From Algoriphagus formosus (GTDB lineage Bacteria > Bacteroidota > Bacteroidia > Cytophagales > Cyclobacteriaceae): a DNA stretch of 64,000 nucleotides. The translations under genes and the position numbers were made by a program. The notes below the pieces were generated by a model. The model was not told where the DNA came from. It saw nothing but the letters and a program-made list of their open reading frames with translations, and did not search any database. The stretch spans positions 59,713 to 123,712 of the forward strand of contig NZ_NIUC01000005.1 of assembly GCF_002807035.1 (NCBI RefSeq). The letters are read 5' to 3'. Numbering within the stretch: position 1 is the first letter of the stretch; each line of letters opens with the position of its first letter. Below, piece by piece: positions 56,971-64,000 of this stretch.

Positions 56971-58446
56971 TTATTCAGCGGTATACAGAAGTTGGTTTGT
57001 CTCAAAATCATACAGCGTTAGCGCTCTCAATTCGTAGTAAGCCAACCAAAAATCTCTCAATGCACTGAAATAAGCCCTTCGATTGGTATCTTTTTCATTT
57101 TGAGCAATGGAGAGGTCAGTGATCGATACATTGCCTGACTGATAGCGCTTGATGGCGATTTCATATCGTCGCTGAGCCACTTCGTCAGATACTTTTGTCA
57201 CTTGAAGACGCTCTTTGATCATTAGAAAGTTTTTGACTTTTGTGAAGATCTCCTGTTCGAAATTAATCTGATCCTGCTCCACGGTATATTCCACAAGCTG
57301 CTGATTTGCTTCTGCTTGAGCCATTCGCGCTTTATTTCTCCCCCAATCCAATACAGGTACTGAAAAGCCTAAGCTGACCAAAGCCTGAGTGTTCGGGTTT
57401 TGATAGATGTCAGGGAAAGTCAAAGCGGCATTGTTAAAACCATAGCTGGCATTGAGCTGAACGGCGAAGCGTTGTCCTTTTGCTTCCGCCAAAGCAGCCT
57501 CTGCCTCAATTTTTCTCCGTTGAAAAGCTAGTGCCTCTGCCCTATTTTGGAATGCTAAAGAAATGGCATTATCCACGTTTACATCAAAATCTGGCACATT
57601 TTCTGGTGATTCAAGCTGTATCAGTGTATTGGGATCTAAGCCGATAAATGAATTCACAGCAAGTGCCGAGCTTTCCAGGTCCAACTTTGCTTGTGCCAAA
57701 TCCTGTCTCGCCTGAAGCACCTGAAGTTCTACCTGCAGAAGCTTATCCTCGAAAGTCGTTCCTAATTGATACCTCGCTTTCTCTATTTCAAAAATCTCCT
57801 CCGTGTTACTCAGATTCTGTGTCGCAATATCCACATTGGCCTGAGCAAGCAAATAATCAAAAAAGAGCTGACTGACGAAAAAAGAAACTTGTTCCATTTC
57901 CTGCACATACGCTCGCTTGCTTTCTTCAAAAAGCAAAGGCTGAATTTTTTTATCCCACTTGAAAGGATTGTAGGCGAAAATTGGCTGCTGCAAGCGAATA
58001 TTTACCGGGACACCGGACCAACGAGTCTGCACATCATTTGGACTGGCCAGGAAATTATCAAATCGATTGGTTGAAGTATTTACTGAAATAACCCCTCCGG
58101 TAGGTGAAATTACCTGCTGAAGCCCCAACTCCAAGTCCATGAAGTTCTGCTGCACCTCAAGGAATTCGATAGATCCATCAGGCTGTGTAATGCTATTAAA
58201 TGCCTGAGAATAGCTAGGAATTGTACCGTTCAATCGCAGTTGAGGATTGTAATTTGATCTAAAGAGTCTGTATTGCCAATATCTGTTTTCCTTTTGTGTT
58301 TTGGCACGAAGGGAAGCTGGTGATAGTTCCTTGGCACGCTGCACCATATCTTGAAGGGTGTAGGTTACCGTTTCTTGGGCTTTGGTTTCAAAAAAGGGGA
58401 AAGAAAAAATCCCCATTGAGAGTAGTAGGATAAATAATTTTTTCAT
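56971..58446 (-). CDS. TolC-family outer-membrane efflux channel
   Basis: 491 residues in the TolC family. A signal peptide (ILLLSMGIFSFPFFETKAQ) is followed by a TolC-like body of two long helical repeats: LQDMVQRAKELSPASLRAKTQ, LLAQANVDIATQNLSNTEEIF, and ARQDLAQAKLDLESSALAVN in the first half, and ALAFQRRKIEAEAALAEAKGQ, VPVLDWGRNKARMAQAEANQQLVEYTVEQ (in part) in the second. The ISPTGGVISVNTS region would form the barrel. No RND pump or membrane-fusion protein is next to it, so its partner lies elsewhere. It is probably used for efflux or secretion. Confidence 0.9.
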   Translation of the reverse strand: MKKLFILLLSMGIFSFPFFETKAQETVTYTLQDMVQRAKELSPASLRAKTQKENRYWQYRLFRSNYNPQLRLNGTIPSYSQAFNSITQPDGSIEFLEVQQNFMDLELGLQQVISPTGGVISVNTSTNRFDNFLASPNDVQTRWSGVPVNIRLQQPIFAYNPFKWDKKIQPLLFEESKRAYVQEMEQVSFFVSQLFFDYLLAQANVDIATQNLSNTEEIFEIEKARYQLGTTFEDKLLQVELQVLQARQDLAQAKLDLESSALAVNSFIGLDPNTLIQLESPENVPDFDVNVDNAISLAFQNRAEALAFQRRKIEAEAALAEAKGQRFAVQLNASYGFNNAALTFPDIYQNPNTQALVSLGFSVPVLDWGRNKARMAQAEANQQLVEYTVEQDQINFEQEIFTKVKNFLMIKERLQVTKVSDEVAQRRYEIAIKRYQSGNVSITDLSIAQNEKDTNRRAYFSALRDFWLAYYELRALTLYDFETNQLLYTAE

Positions 58447-58597
58447 GCAGTTAACTTAGGCGGTTAAAATAATTTAACTAAAATACTGATAGATATCTCA
58501 ATTCCAAACCAACTCATCTTCATCTGATGCTAAAAAATGCTAAAACATTTTTTGGATGACTAGCTAGCCAAAGCTTCGATAGCTAAATTGCAACTCC

Positions 58598-59365
58598 ATG
58601 ATCAAAAACATCATTTCCTTCGTCATTCGCTACCTTCCCAGACCCTTTTTGCAGCGTGTCAGCCCTTTGGCTATGAAATTTTTTGCCTGGAAAAATAAAG
58701 GTGATGCTGTCCAGTGTCCAGTTTGTCAATCTCAATTTGGAAAGTTTTTGCCCTATGGAAGAAAGGCACGCGAAAATGCACTTTGCCCCAACTGCCTTTC
58801 ATTGGAGCGGCATCGCTTGATGTGGCTCTTTCTTCAGGAAAAAACCAACTTCTTCACTGCCAATCTCCGCGTATTACATGTGGCTCCAGAACACTGCTTT
58901 TTGAAGCCCTTCGATTCGCTAAAAAACTTGGAATATATCACCGCGGATATTGAGTCTCCTTTGGCCAAGGTTAAAATGGATATCCATGATATTCCTTTCC
59001 CTGATGCTAGCTTTGATGTAGTATTTTGCAATCATGTATTAGAGCACGTCGACGATGATATCAAGTCCTGTGCAGAGATCAACAGAGTTTTAAAACCCGG
59101 TGGCTGGGGAATCTTGCAATCGCCGGTATATGACCTACCGGAAACTTTGGAAGATAAATCAATCACTGACCCGGCTGAAAGGGAGCGCATCTTTGGCCAG
59201 CGAGACCATGTAAGAAAGTATGGAAAAGACTATGCAGAGCGGTTGAGAAGGTCAGGATTAGAAATTGAAGAGAATGACTTCGTCAAAAACCTTCCTGCTG
59301 AAATGGTTCAAAAGTTCGCTTTACCTCCTGATGAGACCATTTTTGTTTGTAAAAAGGGCGTTTAA
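58598..59365 (+). CDS. SAM-dependent class I methyltransferase with N-terminal Cys-rich domain
   Basis: 255 residues. The N-terminus has a possible zinc ribbon (CPVCQSQFGKF and CPNCLSLERHRLMWLFL; C-x2-C pairs about residues 40 and 66) before the methyltransferase domain. That domain has VLHVAPEHC (motif I region), DIHDIPFPDASFDVVFCNHVLEHV and INRVLKPGGWGILQSPV, the post-I and motif II blocks of small-molecule methyltransferases. The substrate is not known; the N-terminal ribbon is typical of a subset of these proteins in Bacteroidota glycan loci. It is monocistronic and divergent from tolC. Confidence 0.85.
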   Translation: MIKNIISFVIRYLPRPFLQRVSPLAMKFFAWKNKGDAVQCPVCQSQFGKFLPYGRKARENALCPNCLSLERHRLMWLFLQEKTNFFTANLRVLHVAPEHCFLKPFDSLKNLEYITADIESPLAKVKMDIHDIPFPDASFDVVFCNHVLEHVDDDIKSCAEINRVLKPGGWGILQSPVYDLPETLEDKSITDPAERERIFGQRDHVRKYGKDYAERLRRSGLEIEENDFVKNLPAEMVQKFALPPDETIFVCKKGV

Positions 59366-59445
59366 CCTTTATGGGTATACGCGTTCTTACCAAGACCGAA
59401 ATTGTGCGGATAAAATTCTGGGAAAATGATCGATTTTTGCAGCTT

Positions 59446-59472
59446 CCGTCATCCGACATCGGACATCCGGCT
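59446..59472. repeat. Short palindromic repeat-like element (TCCGACATCGGA)
   Basis: CCGTCATCCGACATCGGACA and following CATCCGG contain the palindrome TCCGA-CA-TCGGA flanked by further ATCCG words. It lies in the 155-base gap between the methyltransferase and a glycosyltransferase 3' end, with no T-run. It may belong to a dispersed repeat family, but no second copy was seen in this window. Confidence 0.35.
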
Positions 59473-59520
59473 AGATTAGCAAAGAAAATTAGGTTACTGG
59501 CATCATTGCGGATAATCATA

Positions 59521-60486
59521 TTAACCCTTTACAAGCTTTCTAAAACCTTCGACAAGCAAGCCGGCCCCATAACCAGCCAATTGAAGAATCGAAGTTGCAA
59601 TAGCCAGCCCTCCTACTTTTAGGGACATGTATTGAAGACTTGCAAAAAATAAGACCAAGGTGATCCAAGTCAAAAAGACCAAGATCAATACTGGAAAAAT
59701 AGACCAGGAAAAAAGACCTGAAACAAAGGTTAAAGCTAAGAATACCAAAAATGCAGAAGGTAATAAATGAACCAGCTTTACGGCATCTGGGTGATACCTC
59801 GACACATTAACCCGATTCTGACCAAAGGAATAGGCTTGATTGAAAAATGATTTCAAAGTATTCTTTCGCTTATGAAATACAAAGGCTTCTCGGACTAGCT
59901 CGAGTTTAAATCCGGACTTCTTTATTCGAATACTCCATTCGATGTCTTCTCCACGATTCGGATCTACAAAGCCTTTTGTCTCTTCAAAAACCTGTCTAGA
60001 CACGCCCATATTAAACCCTCTCGCTTGGTAAGAAGCCGGGTTTTTCATTTTTCCACGAATCCCTCCTGTCGTCAAAAAAGAGGTCATTGCAAAATCCATT
60101 GCCTTTTGCAAGGTTGAAAAACTGGATTCGGCCGCATCAGGACCTCCAAAAGCGTCTAAATTTCTAGACTCAATTGCCATCTTGAGTCTTTCGAGATAAT
60201 CTTTGGGAACAATTACATCCGAATCAAAAATGACATAGAAAGAGCCTTTAGCTTCTTGCATTCCGTGATTCCTGGCAAAGCCCTGACCTTGATTCTCTTG
60301 ATAGAGGTAATGGATATTTAGCTTTTCGCTAAATGAATCACATACCGACTCAGATGTCAGCGATGAACCATCCTCAATGACAATCACCTCAAAATCTTGG
60401 AAAGATTGGGCCGAAAGTGAGTCCAAAAGCTCCCGAAGTTCTTCAGGGCGATTGTAAACTGGAATGATTACCGAAAAAAACATCAA
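59521..60486 (-). CDS. Glycosyltransferase family 2, membrane-associated
   Basis: 321 residues. The GT-A core is FFSVIIPVYNRPEELRELLDSL, VIVIEDGSS, NQGQGFARNHGMQEAKG, FYVIFDSDVIVP and FGGPDAAESSF; the acceptor-side GEDIEWSIRIKKSGFKL has the ED motif. Two hydrophobic segments near the C-terminus (LLPSAFLVFLALTFVSGLF, FPVLILVFLTWITLVLFF) anchor it to the membrane. It ends the five-gene minus operon that starts at the dihydroorotase-like gene, overlapping the upstream GT by four bases. Acceptor and sugar are unknown. Confidence 0.88.
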   Translation of the reverse strand: MMFFSVIIPVYNRPEELRELLDSLSAQSFQDFEVIVIEDGSSLTSESVCDSFSEKLNIHYLYQENQGQGFARNHGMQEAKGSFYVIFDSDVIVPKDYLERLKMAIESRNLDAFGGPDAAESSFSTLQKAMDFAMTSFLTTGGIRGKMKNPASYQARGFNMGVSRQVFEETKGFVDPNRGEDIEWSIRIKKSGFKLELVREAFVFHKRKNTLKSFFNQAYSFGQNRVNVSRYHPDAVKLVHLLPSAFLVFLALTFVSGLFSWSIFPVLILVFLTWITLVLFFASLQYMSLKVGGLAIATSILQLAGYGAGLLVEGFRKLVKG

Positions 60487-61445
60487 TAGTCAAAGTTGAT
60501 TTCTTCGTCTATTTTGTACTCTGATTCTTTGGATTGGTTTGAAGTCATCAACTCCGCGATAAATCCTGTAACAAACAATTGAACACCAATGATCAACGCC
60601 ACCAATGCTAAAAAGAAAAGCGGTTGGTCCACGATTTCACGCACTTCTAGACCCTTTTTTAGACCATAAATCTTCTGAAAAATAAGCCAGCAAGTGATCA
60701 AAAAACCAGAAACAAAAGAAAGCGTACCCAGGAGCCCGAAAAAGTGCATGGGTTTCTTTTTGTATCGATGTACAAATGAAACTGAAATCAAGTCCAGAAA
60801 ACCATTGAGAAATCGCTCGATCCCAAACTTTGAGACCCCATATTTTCGGGCTTGATGTTGGACTACCTTTTCACCTATTTTCCCAAACCCATTCCACTTG
60901 GCTAGAAGGGGGATATAGCGGTGCATTTCTCCGTAGACCTGAATGTTTTTGACGACTTTTAATTTATAAGCTTTTAGACCACAATTAAAATCATGTAGCT
61001 TGATCCCAGAAATCCATCGTGTCACTGCATTAAAGAAGCGGGAAGGTATTGTCTTGGTGATTGGATCGTGACGCTCTTTTTTCCAGCCTGAGACGACATC
61101 ATAGCCTTCCTCATGAATCATTTGAAAGAGTTCAGGAATCTCATCCGGGCTATCCTGAAGGTCTGCGTCAAGGGTGATGACAACTTTTCCTTGTGCCTTT
61201 TTAAAGCCAGCGTCGAGAGCTGCTGACTTTCCATAATTTCGGGTAAAGTTGATTCCTTTGATATTCCCATTGTCTTCAGCCAAGCGGCTTATTACAGCCC
61301 AAGAGTCGTCTGTACTTCCGTCATTGACCAAAATAATTTCATAAGAAAAGCCGTGATCGTTCATGACACGGCTAATCCATTGAGTCAATTCTGAAAGGGA
61401 TTCCTCCTCGTTAAATACAGGAACAACCGCCGAAATTTGCAACAT
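60483..61445 (-). CDS. Glycosyltransferase family 2, DPM1/GtrB-like polyprenyl-phosphate type
   Basis: 320 residues. The soluble N-terminus has ISAVVPVFNEEESLSEL, ILVNDGSTDDSW, GINFTRNYGKSAALDAGF, VVITLDADLQDSPDEIP and IKLHDFNCGLKAYK, all diagnostic of dolichol/undecaprenyl-phosphate glycosyltransferases. Two membrane segments near the C-terminus (FFGLLGTLSFVSGFLITCWL and PLFFLALVALIIGVQLFVTGFIAEL, split) anchor it. It probably transfers a sugar to undecaprenyl phosphate for later flipping. It overlaps the next GT by four bases and follows a DUF4199 gene by one base. Confidence 0.9.
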   Translation of the reverse strand: MLQISAVVPVFNEEESLSELTQWISRVMNDHGFSYEIILVNDGSTDDSWAVISRLAEDNGNIKGINFTRNYGKSAALDAGFKKAQGKVVITLDADLQDSPDEIPELFQMIHEEGYDVVSGWKKERHDPITKTIPSRFFNAVTRWISGIKLHDFNCGLKAYKLKVVKNIQVYGEMHRYIPLLAKWNGFGKIGEKVVQHQARKYGVSKFGIERFLNGFLDLISVSFVHRYKKKPMHFFGLLGTLSFVSGFLITCWLIFQKIYGLKKGLEVREIVDQPLFFLALVALIIGVQLFVTGFIAELMTSNQSKESEYKIDEEINFDY

Positions 61446-61446
61446 A

Positions 61447-61995
61447 TCAGTAATCCAGTGATTTATCTTTTTTCTTCAGAATAGCACCCGTGATAAGGGA
61501 AAGAATTGCATAAAATATAAGGGCAAAACCAAAGCTTTTAATTTGCCCCATTAAAGAGAAACCATCTGATATGGAATTCCTCATTTCGTCCAATTGCTCA
61601 GCAGACATCGAATCTGCGGACGCACCGAAACTTTCCATCATTTCTAAAGTATTTTCCACAGATTGGTCTGCAAGAACAGAAGGCAATGCAGGGTCAATTA
61701 CTTGATAAAGCAGTATTCCTCCTATGATGGAGATTAATCCAGCAACCACCATCGTGATGAAAGAAAAATTGAAGGCCACGCCAAAGGTCATGAATCCACC
61801 TAATTCAGCCCGGTACTGCCTGCCGAAGAAGATAACCAATACAAAGAATATGGCAAGAGCCACAAGTCCAAACCAACCCGCTACTAGTAGGCTAGAATCA
61901 ATAAAATATACCAGAAACGTAAGTGCAACGGAAACTAAGCCAATGGTAAGACCTGGTCTTACGGCAGCTTGAAAAGGAGTTTGTTTTTCTTCCAT
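61447..61995 (-). CDS. DUF4199 membrane protein (first copy)
   Basis: 182 residues with four membrane segments: LTIGLVSVALTFLVYFI, GWFGLVALAIFFVLVIFFG, FNFSFITMVVAGLISIIGGILLYQV (in part) and IKSFGFALIFYAILSLITGAIL. Between the third and fourth is a long Met/Ser/Glu-rich extracytoplasmic loop. The family DUF4199 is found mainly in Bacteroidota and has no known function. It sits six bases after the related gene downstream of the dihydroorotase and one base before the GtrB-like gene, in one operon. Confidence 0.85.
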   Translation of the reverse strand: MEEKQTPFQAAVRPGLTIGLVSVALTFLVYFIDSSLLVAGWFGLVALAIFFVLVIFFGRQYRAELGGFMTFGVAFNFSFITMVVAGLISIIGGILLYQVIDPALPSVLADQSVENTLEMMESFGASADSMSAEQLDEMRNSISDGFSLMGQIKSFGFALIFYAILSLITGAILKKKDKSLDY

Positions 61996-62001
61996 AGTCG
62001 T

Positions 62002-62514
62002 TTAATTGGGGTTTTTCCTGAAAATAATAGAAATAATAATGGTAAAAAACAGTCCGGGGACTATTTTCCAAATTCCATCGTTGATCGCAATGTCAATCGA
62101 AGCCATTTCTTGAATACTTTTTTGGGTTGCTTGGAAGGACTCTTCCCCTACTTGAGAAATGATAGTATCCTTACTTTGCTCCATAACCTGAATTTTTGAG
62201 GCCTTTATAACTTCAAAAAGATCGGGATAAAGAACTAAAATAATCCAAATCCCCAAAGCAGAGATAATAGCGATCAGCATGTAAGTCACGAAACCTACTG
62301 ACATTCCTTCCGCAAAAGAAAGGTAGCCATTATTTGAATAATCTTTAAAAAACTTCAAGGCCAAGAAAATGGAAACTGGAGTGATAATGTATCCAAAAAT
62401 CAAATTCAGATTTGTCGGATCTGGCTGAACCCAAGCTAAAAATCCAAAGGAAATTAAACTTAGAATTCCTCCCAAGGTTCCAAACTGATAAGCAGAACTG
62501 AGGTATTTATTCAT
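62002..62514 (-). CDS. DUF4199 membrane protein (second copy)
   Basis: 170 residues with the same plan as the gene after it: four membrane segments (GTLGGILSLISFGFLAWV, LIFGYIITPVSIFLALKFF, FVTYMLIAIISALGIWIILVLY (in part) and IVPGLFFTIIISIIFRKN) and a charged loop (SQVGEESFQATQKSIQEMAS) before the last. Low identity by eye to its neighbour points to an old duplication. It overlaps the dihydroorotase-like gene by eight bases, so it is translated with it. Function unknown. Confidence 0.84.
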   Translation of the reverse strand: MNKYLSSAYQFGTLGGILSLISFGFLAWVQPDPTNLNLIFGYIITPVSIFLALKFFKDYSNNGYLSFAEGMSVGFVTYMLIAIISALGIWIILVLYPDLFEVIKASKIQVMEQSKDTIISQVGEESFQATQKSIQEMASIDIAINDGIWKIVPGLFFTIIISIIFRKNPN

Positions 62515-63745
62515 TGATTTTCAGAAGATTTCCTTCATATATCCTGTATTTGACCTTTCCGATTAACTCTTTGCCAAACCATGGATTATTAGAAGCTAAA
62601 GAATGATTGGAGTCCTCGTTGTATATCCATTTTTCCTTTGGATCGAAAATCGTGAAACCCCGAGAAATCTTTGAATCAAGGACCTTTGCTGGTCCATCGG
62701 TTATTTTTTCTAATAACAATTCCCAACCTAGCTCTTCTTGCAATTGATTTAGCGCAGGCAAAAAAGTCTGCAATCCTGTCATACCAAAAGCGGCTAGATC
62801 AAACTCCATAAATTTCGAATCGAAATCTTCAGGTTGATGATTGGAAACCAAAGCATCGATGGTTCCATCCTTCAAACCTTCAATTAATGCGTCTCTATCT
62901 TCTTTCTCTCGAAATGGAGGATTGACCTTTAGGTTGGGATCAAAATCAAATAAATCCTGATCATTAAAAATCAATTGATAGATAGAAACATCCGCAGTAA
63001 TATTCAGGCCTTCTTTTTTGGCTTGCCTTATCAGGTCGACTGACTTCGCAGTACTGATAGTCTGAAAATGTACACGTCCACCTGCATATCGAAGCAATTC
63101 TAAATTTCTTTGGATTGCTACTTCTTCTGCCAGTCTTGGAATTCCTTTCATCCCCAATTGGGTAGAAACTTCCCCTTCGTGCATCTGACCAAATATTGCC
63201 AGTAAAGGATCATAAGCATGATCAAAAAGAATCCCGTTGACACGTTGTAAATATTGGATAATCTTGAGGTAGCGATCACTATTGGAAAGAGAGACTTTTC
63301 CCTCACCAAATATGGTGACCCCAGACTGGAAATGTAGATCTAGAATTTCTGTCAGATCTTCTCCCTGAGTACCTTTAGTAACTGCAGCTTGGGGAATGAT
63401 TTCAACTGGAAAGGCTTTGGACTTACTCAATAAGAAATCAACCAATCCCTTATTTTCAATTACTGGATCAGTATTGGGAGTAAGAACAGCTGCTGAAAAT
63501 CCGGAAACATTAAGGCTATTGCAAAGGCTCTCAATTGTTTCTTTATGTTCGTGACCAGGTTCTCCCGCGCTTACTCTCAGATCAACCCAACCCTCAGAGC
63601 AAATCCAACCTTCAGCTATGATAGTCTCAGTGGGGGATGAGTGATAAGATCCAGCAGGAATAATCTCTCCATTATCAAAGATAAAGTCCCCAATTGTGGC
63701 CTTTCCCTTGTGAATCCATCTCAACCCTTTAAATAATACAGCCAT
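62507..63745 (-). CDS. Dihydroorotase-like protein lacking metal ligands (PyrC'-type)
   Basis: 412 residues in the dihydroorotase/amidohydrolase superfamily. Class I dihydroorotase blocks are recognisable: EGWVDLRVSAGEPGHEHKET in place of GFVDxHVHxREPGxExKE, AAVLTPNTDPVIENKG in place of MPNTxPxxD, and VSNHQPEDFDSKFMEFDLAAFGMTGLQTFLP in place of TDHAPHxxxEK...GxxGLET. The two His of the HxH motif are Arg57 and Ser59, and the catalytic Asp of TDHAP is replaced, so the enzyme is probably inactive. Non-catalytic PyrC' partners of aspartate transcarbamoylase are known. I start it at the ATG at 63745 (AVLFKGLRW). It opens a five-gene operon. Confidence 0.85.
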   Translation of the reverse strand: MAVLFKGLRWIHKGKATIGDFIFDNGEIIPAGSYHSSPTETIIAEGWICSEGWVDLRVSAGEPGHEHKETIESLCNSLNVSGFSAAVLTPNTDPVIENKGLVDFLLSKSKAFPVEIIPQAAVTKGTQGEDLTEILDLHFQSGVTIFGEGKVSLSNSDRYLKIIQYLQRVNGILFDHAYDPLLAIFGQMHEGEVSTQLGMKGIPRLAEEVAIQRNLELLRYAGGRVHFQTISTAKSVDLIRQAKKEGLNITADVSIYQLIFNDQDLFDFDPNLKVNPPFREKEDRDALIEGLKDGTIDALVSNHQPEDFDSKFMEFDLAAFGMTGLQTFLPALNQLQEELGWELLLEKITDGPAKVLDSKISRGFTIFDPKEKWIYNEDSNHSLASNNPWFGKELIGKVKYRIYEGNLLKINE

Positions 63746-63859
63746 TCGATCGTGATTTGCTACAAAACTGCGACAATAATCCAAAAATGAAAAATAAATC
63801 TCCTAATCAGGAATGAATATTATCAGATTTCATTGATCACAAAAAGAGGGTTGTCCTAA

Positions 63860-63893
63860 AACCAAAAAACCCCAATCGGTAGATTGAGGTTTT
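63860..63893 (-). terminator. Rho-independent terminator of the rRNA operon
   Basis: On the minus strand AACCTCAATC pairs with GATTGGGGTT (10 pairs, one wobble, TACC loop), followed by a T-run. It lies about 8 bases after the 5S rRNA 3' end and points away from the rRNA gene. Confidence 0.88.
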
Positions 63894-63900
63894 GAATAAT

Positions 63901-64000
63901 GAGGCGGCGACCTACTCTCCCGGGTGTAACCCCAGTACCATCGGCGCTGCAGGGCTTAACTGCTCTGTTCGGGATGGGAAGAGGTGGAACCCCTGCGCCA
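63901..64000 (-). rRNA. rrf: 5S ribosomal RNA, 3' part
   Basis: The reverse complement contains CCACCTCTTCCCATCCCGAA, then CAGAGCAGTTAAGCCCTGCA, GCGCCGATGGTACTGGGGTT and GGGAGAGTAGGTCGCCGCC, which are the canonical 5S rRNA loops. About 100 bases are inside the window, with the 5' end beyond the right edge. The 16S-23S-5S operon is therefore on the minus strand, upstream of this point. The 3' end position is accurate to a few bases. Confidence 0.95.

Noticed and set aside
59371..59622. 83-codon frame after the methyltransferase
   Set aside because: It runs antisense into the end of a glycosyltransferase, contains the palindromic element, and has no recognisable family pattern.
1..64000. CRISPR arrays, tRNA genes, insertion sequences
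   Set aside because: No regularly spaced repeats, cloverleaf-type sequences or transposase genes were recognised by eye; a dedicated scan could still find a tRNA.

Overview
The window is a dense, mostly core-genome chromosomal segment of a Bacteroidota bacterium, most likely order Cytophagales and close to Algoriphagus or other Cyclobacteriaceae. The reasons are: families largely confined to the phylum (DUF4295, DUF4293, DUF4199 and DUF5522 proteins, DUF4221-like propeller lipoproteins, the GMC oxidoreductase/subunit-3 pair); several promoters with the Bacteroidota -7 box TAnnTTTG, some with TTG 18-19 bases upstream; and weak or absent Shine-Dalgarno sequences. The genus is an inference. No tRNA, CRISPR array, insertion sequence or intact prophage was seen. 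The right edge enters the 3' end of a 5S rRNA gene on the minus strand, so an rRNA operon lies just outside.

Layout. 1-2.4 kb: YbbP/YbbA ABC genes divergent from a TesA-type lipase. 2.4-4.8 kb: minus operon of a BKACE enzyme, a glycosyltransferase and a NeuD-like acetyltransferase, then a 0.5 kb AT-rich gap. 5.3-13 kb: GMC oxidoreductase with its small subunit, two paralogous propeller lipoproteins and a large VPS10/BNR-repeat protein. 13-22.4 kb, minus: an OMP, a lone receiver, an NSS symporter and a long overlapping series glmU-like, holB, rimB-like, rimK, hemC, PPIase, SDR; rpmE type B sits upstream. 22.5-28.2 kb, plus: Wzi-like OMP, MsbA-type exporter, a small membrane protein and yifB, the last preceded by an attenuator-like hairpin set. 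28.2-31.2 kb: the most accessory-looking stretch, with an ORF6N protein carrying a PLD-like C-terminus, an Mrr-type endonuclease, a TPR-like protein and a DUF2784-like membrane protein. 31-47 kb: mixed metabolism and envelope genes (amidohydrolase, HdeD-like, two metallo-beta-lactamase-fold enzymes, PFK, PAS protein, trans-sulfuration enzyme, truA, a second ABC exporter, hemE, MOSC). An AT-rich pair of secreted proteins lies at 43.0-44.0 kb. 47-56.5 kb: dnaK, a divergent GroES, hemB, rocD, a DUF5522 mini-protein, rpmB-rpmG-DUF4295-ftsY, and an SPFH/membrane/Arc-like triad. 57-63.8 kb: TolC-family protein, methyltransferase, and a five-gene minus operon of a dihydroorotase-like protein, two DUF4199 proteins and two glycosyltransferases.

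How the genes connect: hemC, hemE and hemB supply three tetrapyrrole steps from separate operons. Several genes have zinc-sparing forms (L31 without Cys pairs, L33 without zinc ribbon, HemB with Asp instead of Cys at the metal site). The dihydroorotase-like protein lacks the metal-binding HxH and is probably a non-catalytic PyrC'. I did not find a clear multi-gene system that I would call undescribed. The best leads are the four-segment hairpin array in front of yifB, the ORF6N-PLD/Mrr stretch with its 13-base direct repeat, the BKACE enzyme in a surface-sugar operon, a 43-residue membrane ORF next to dnaK, and a -7 box formed by the preceding gene's terminator U-tract. All functions are read from sequence motifs by eye; no database search was run.
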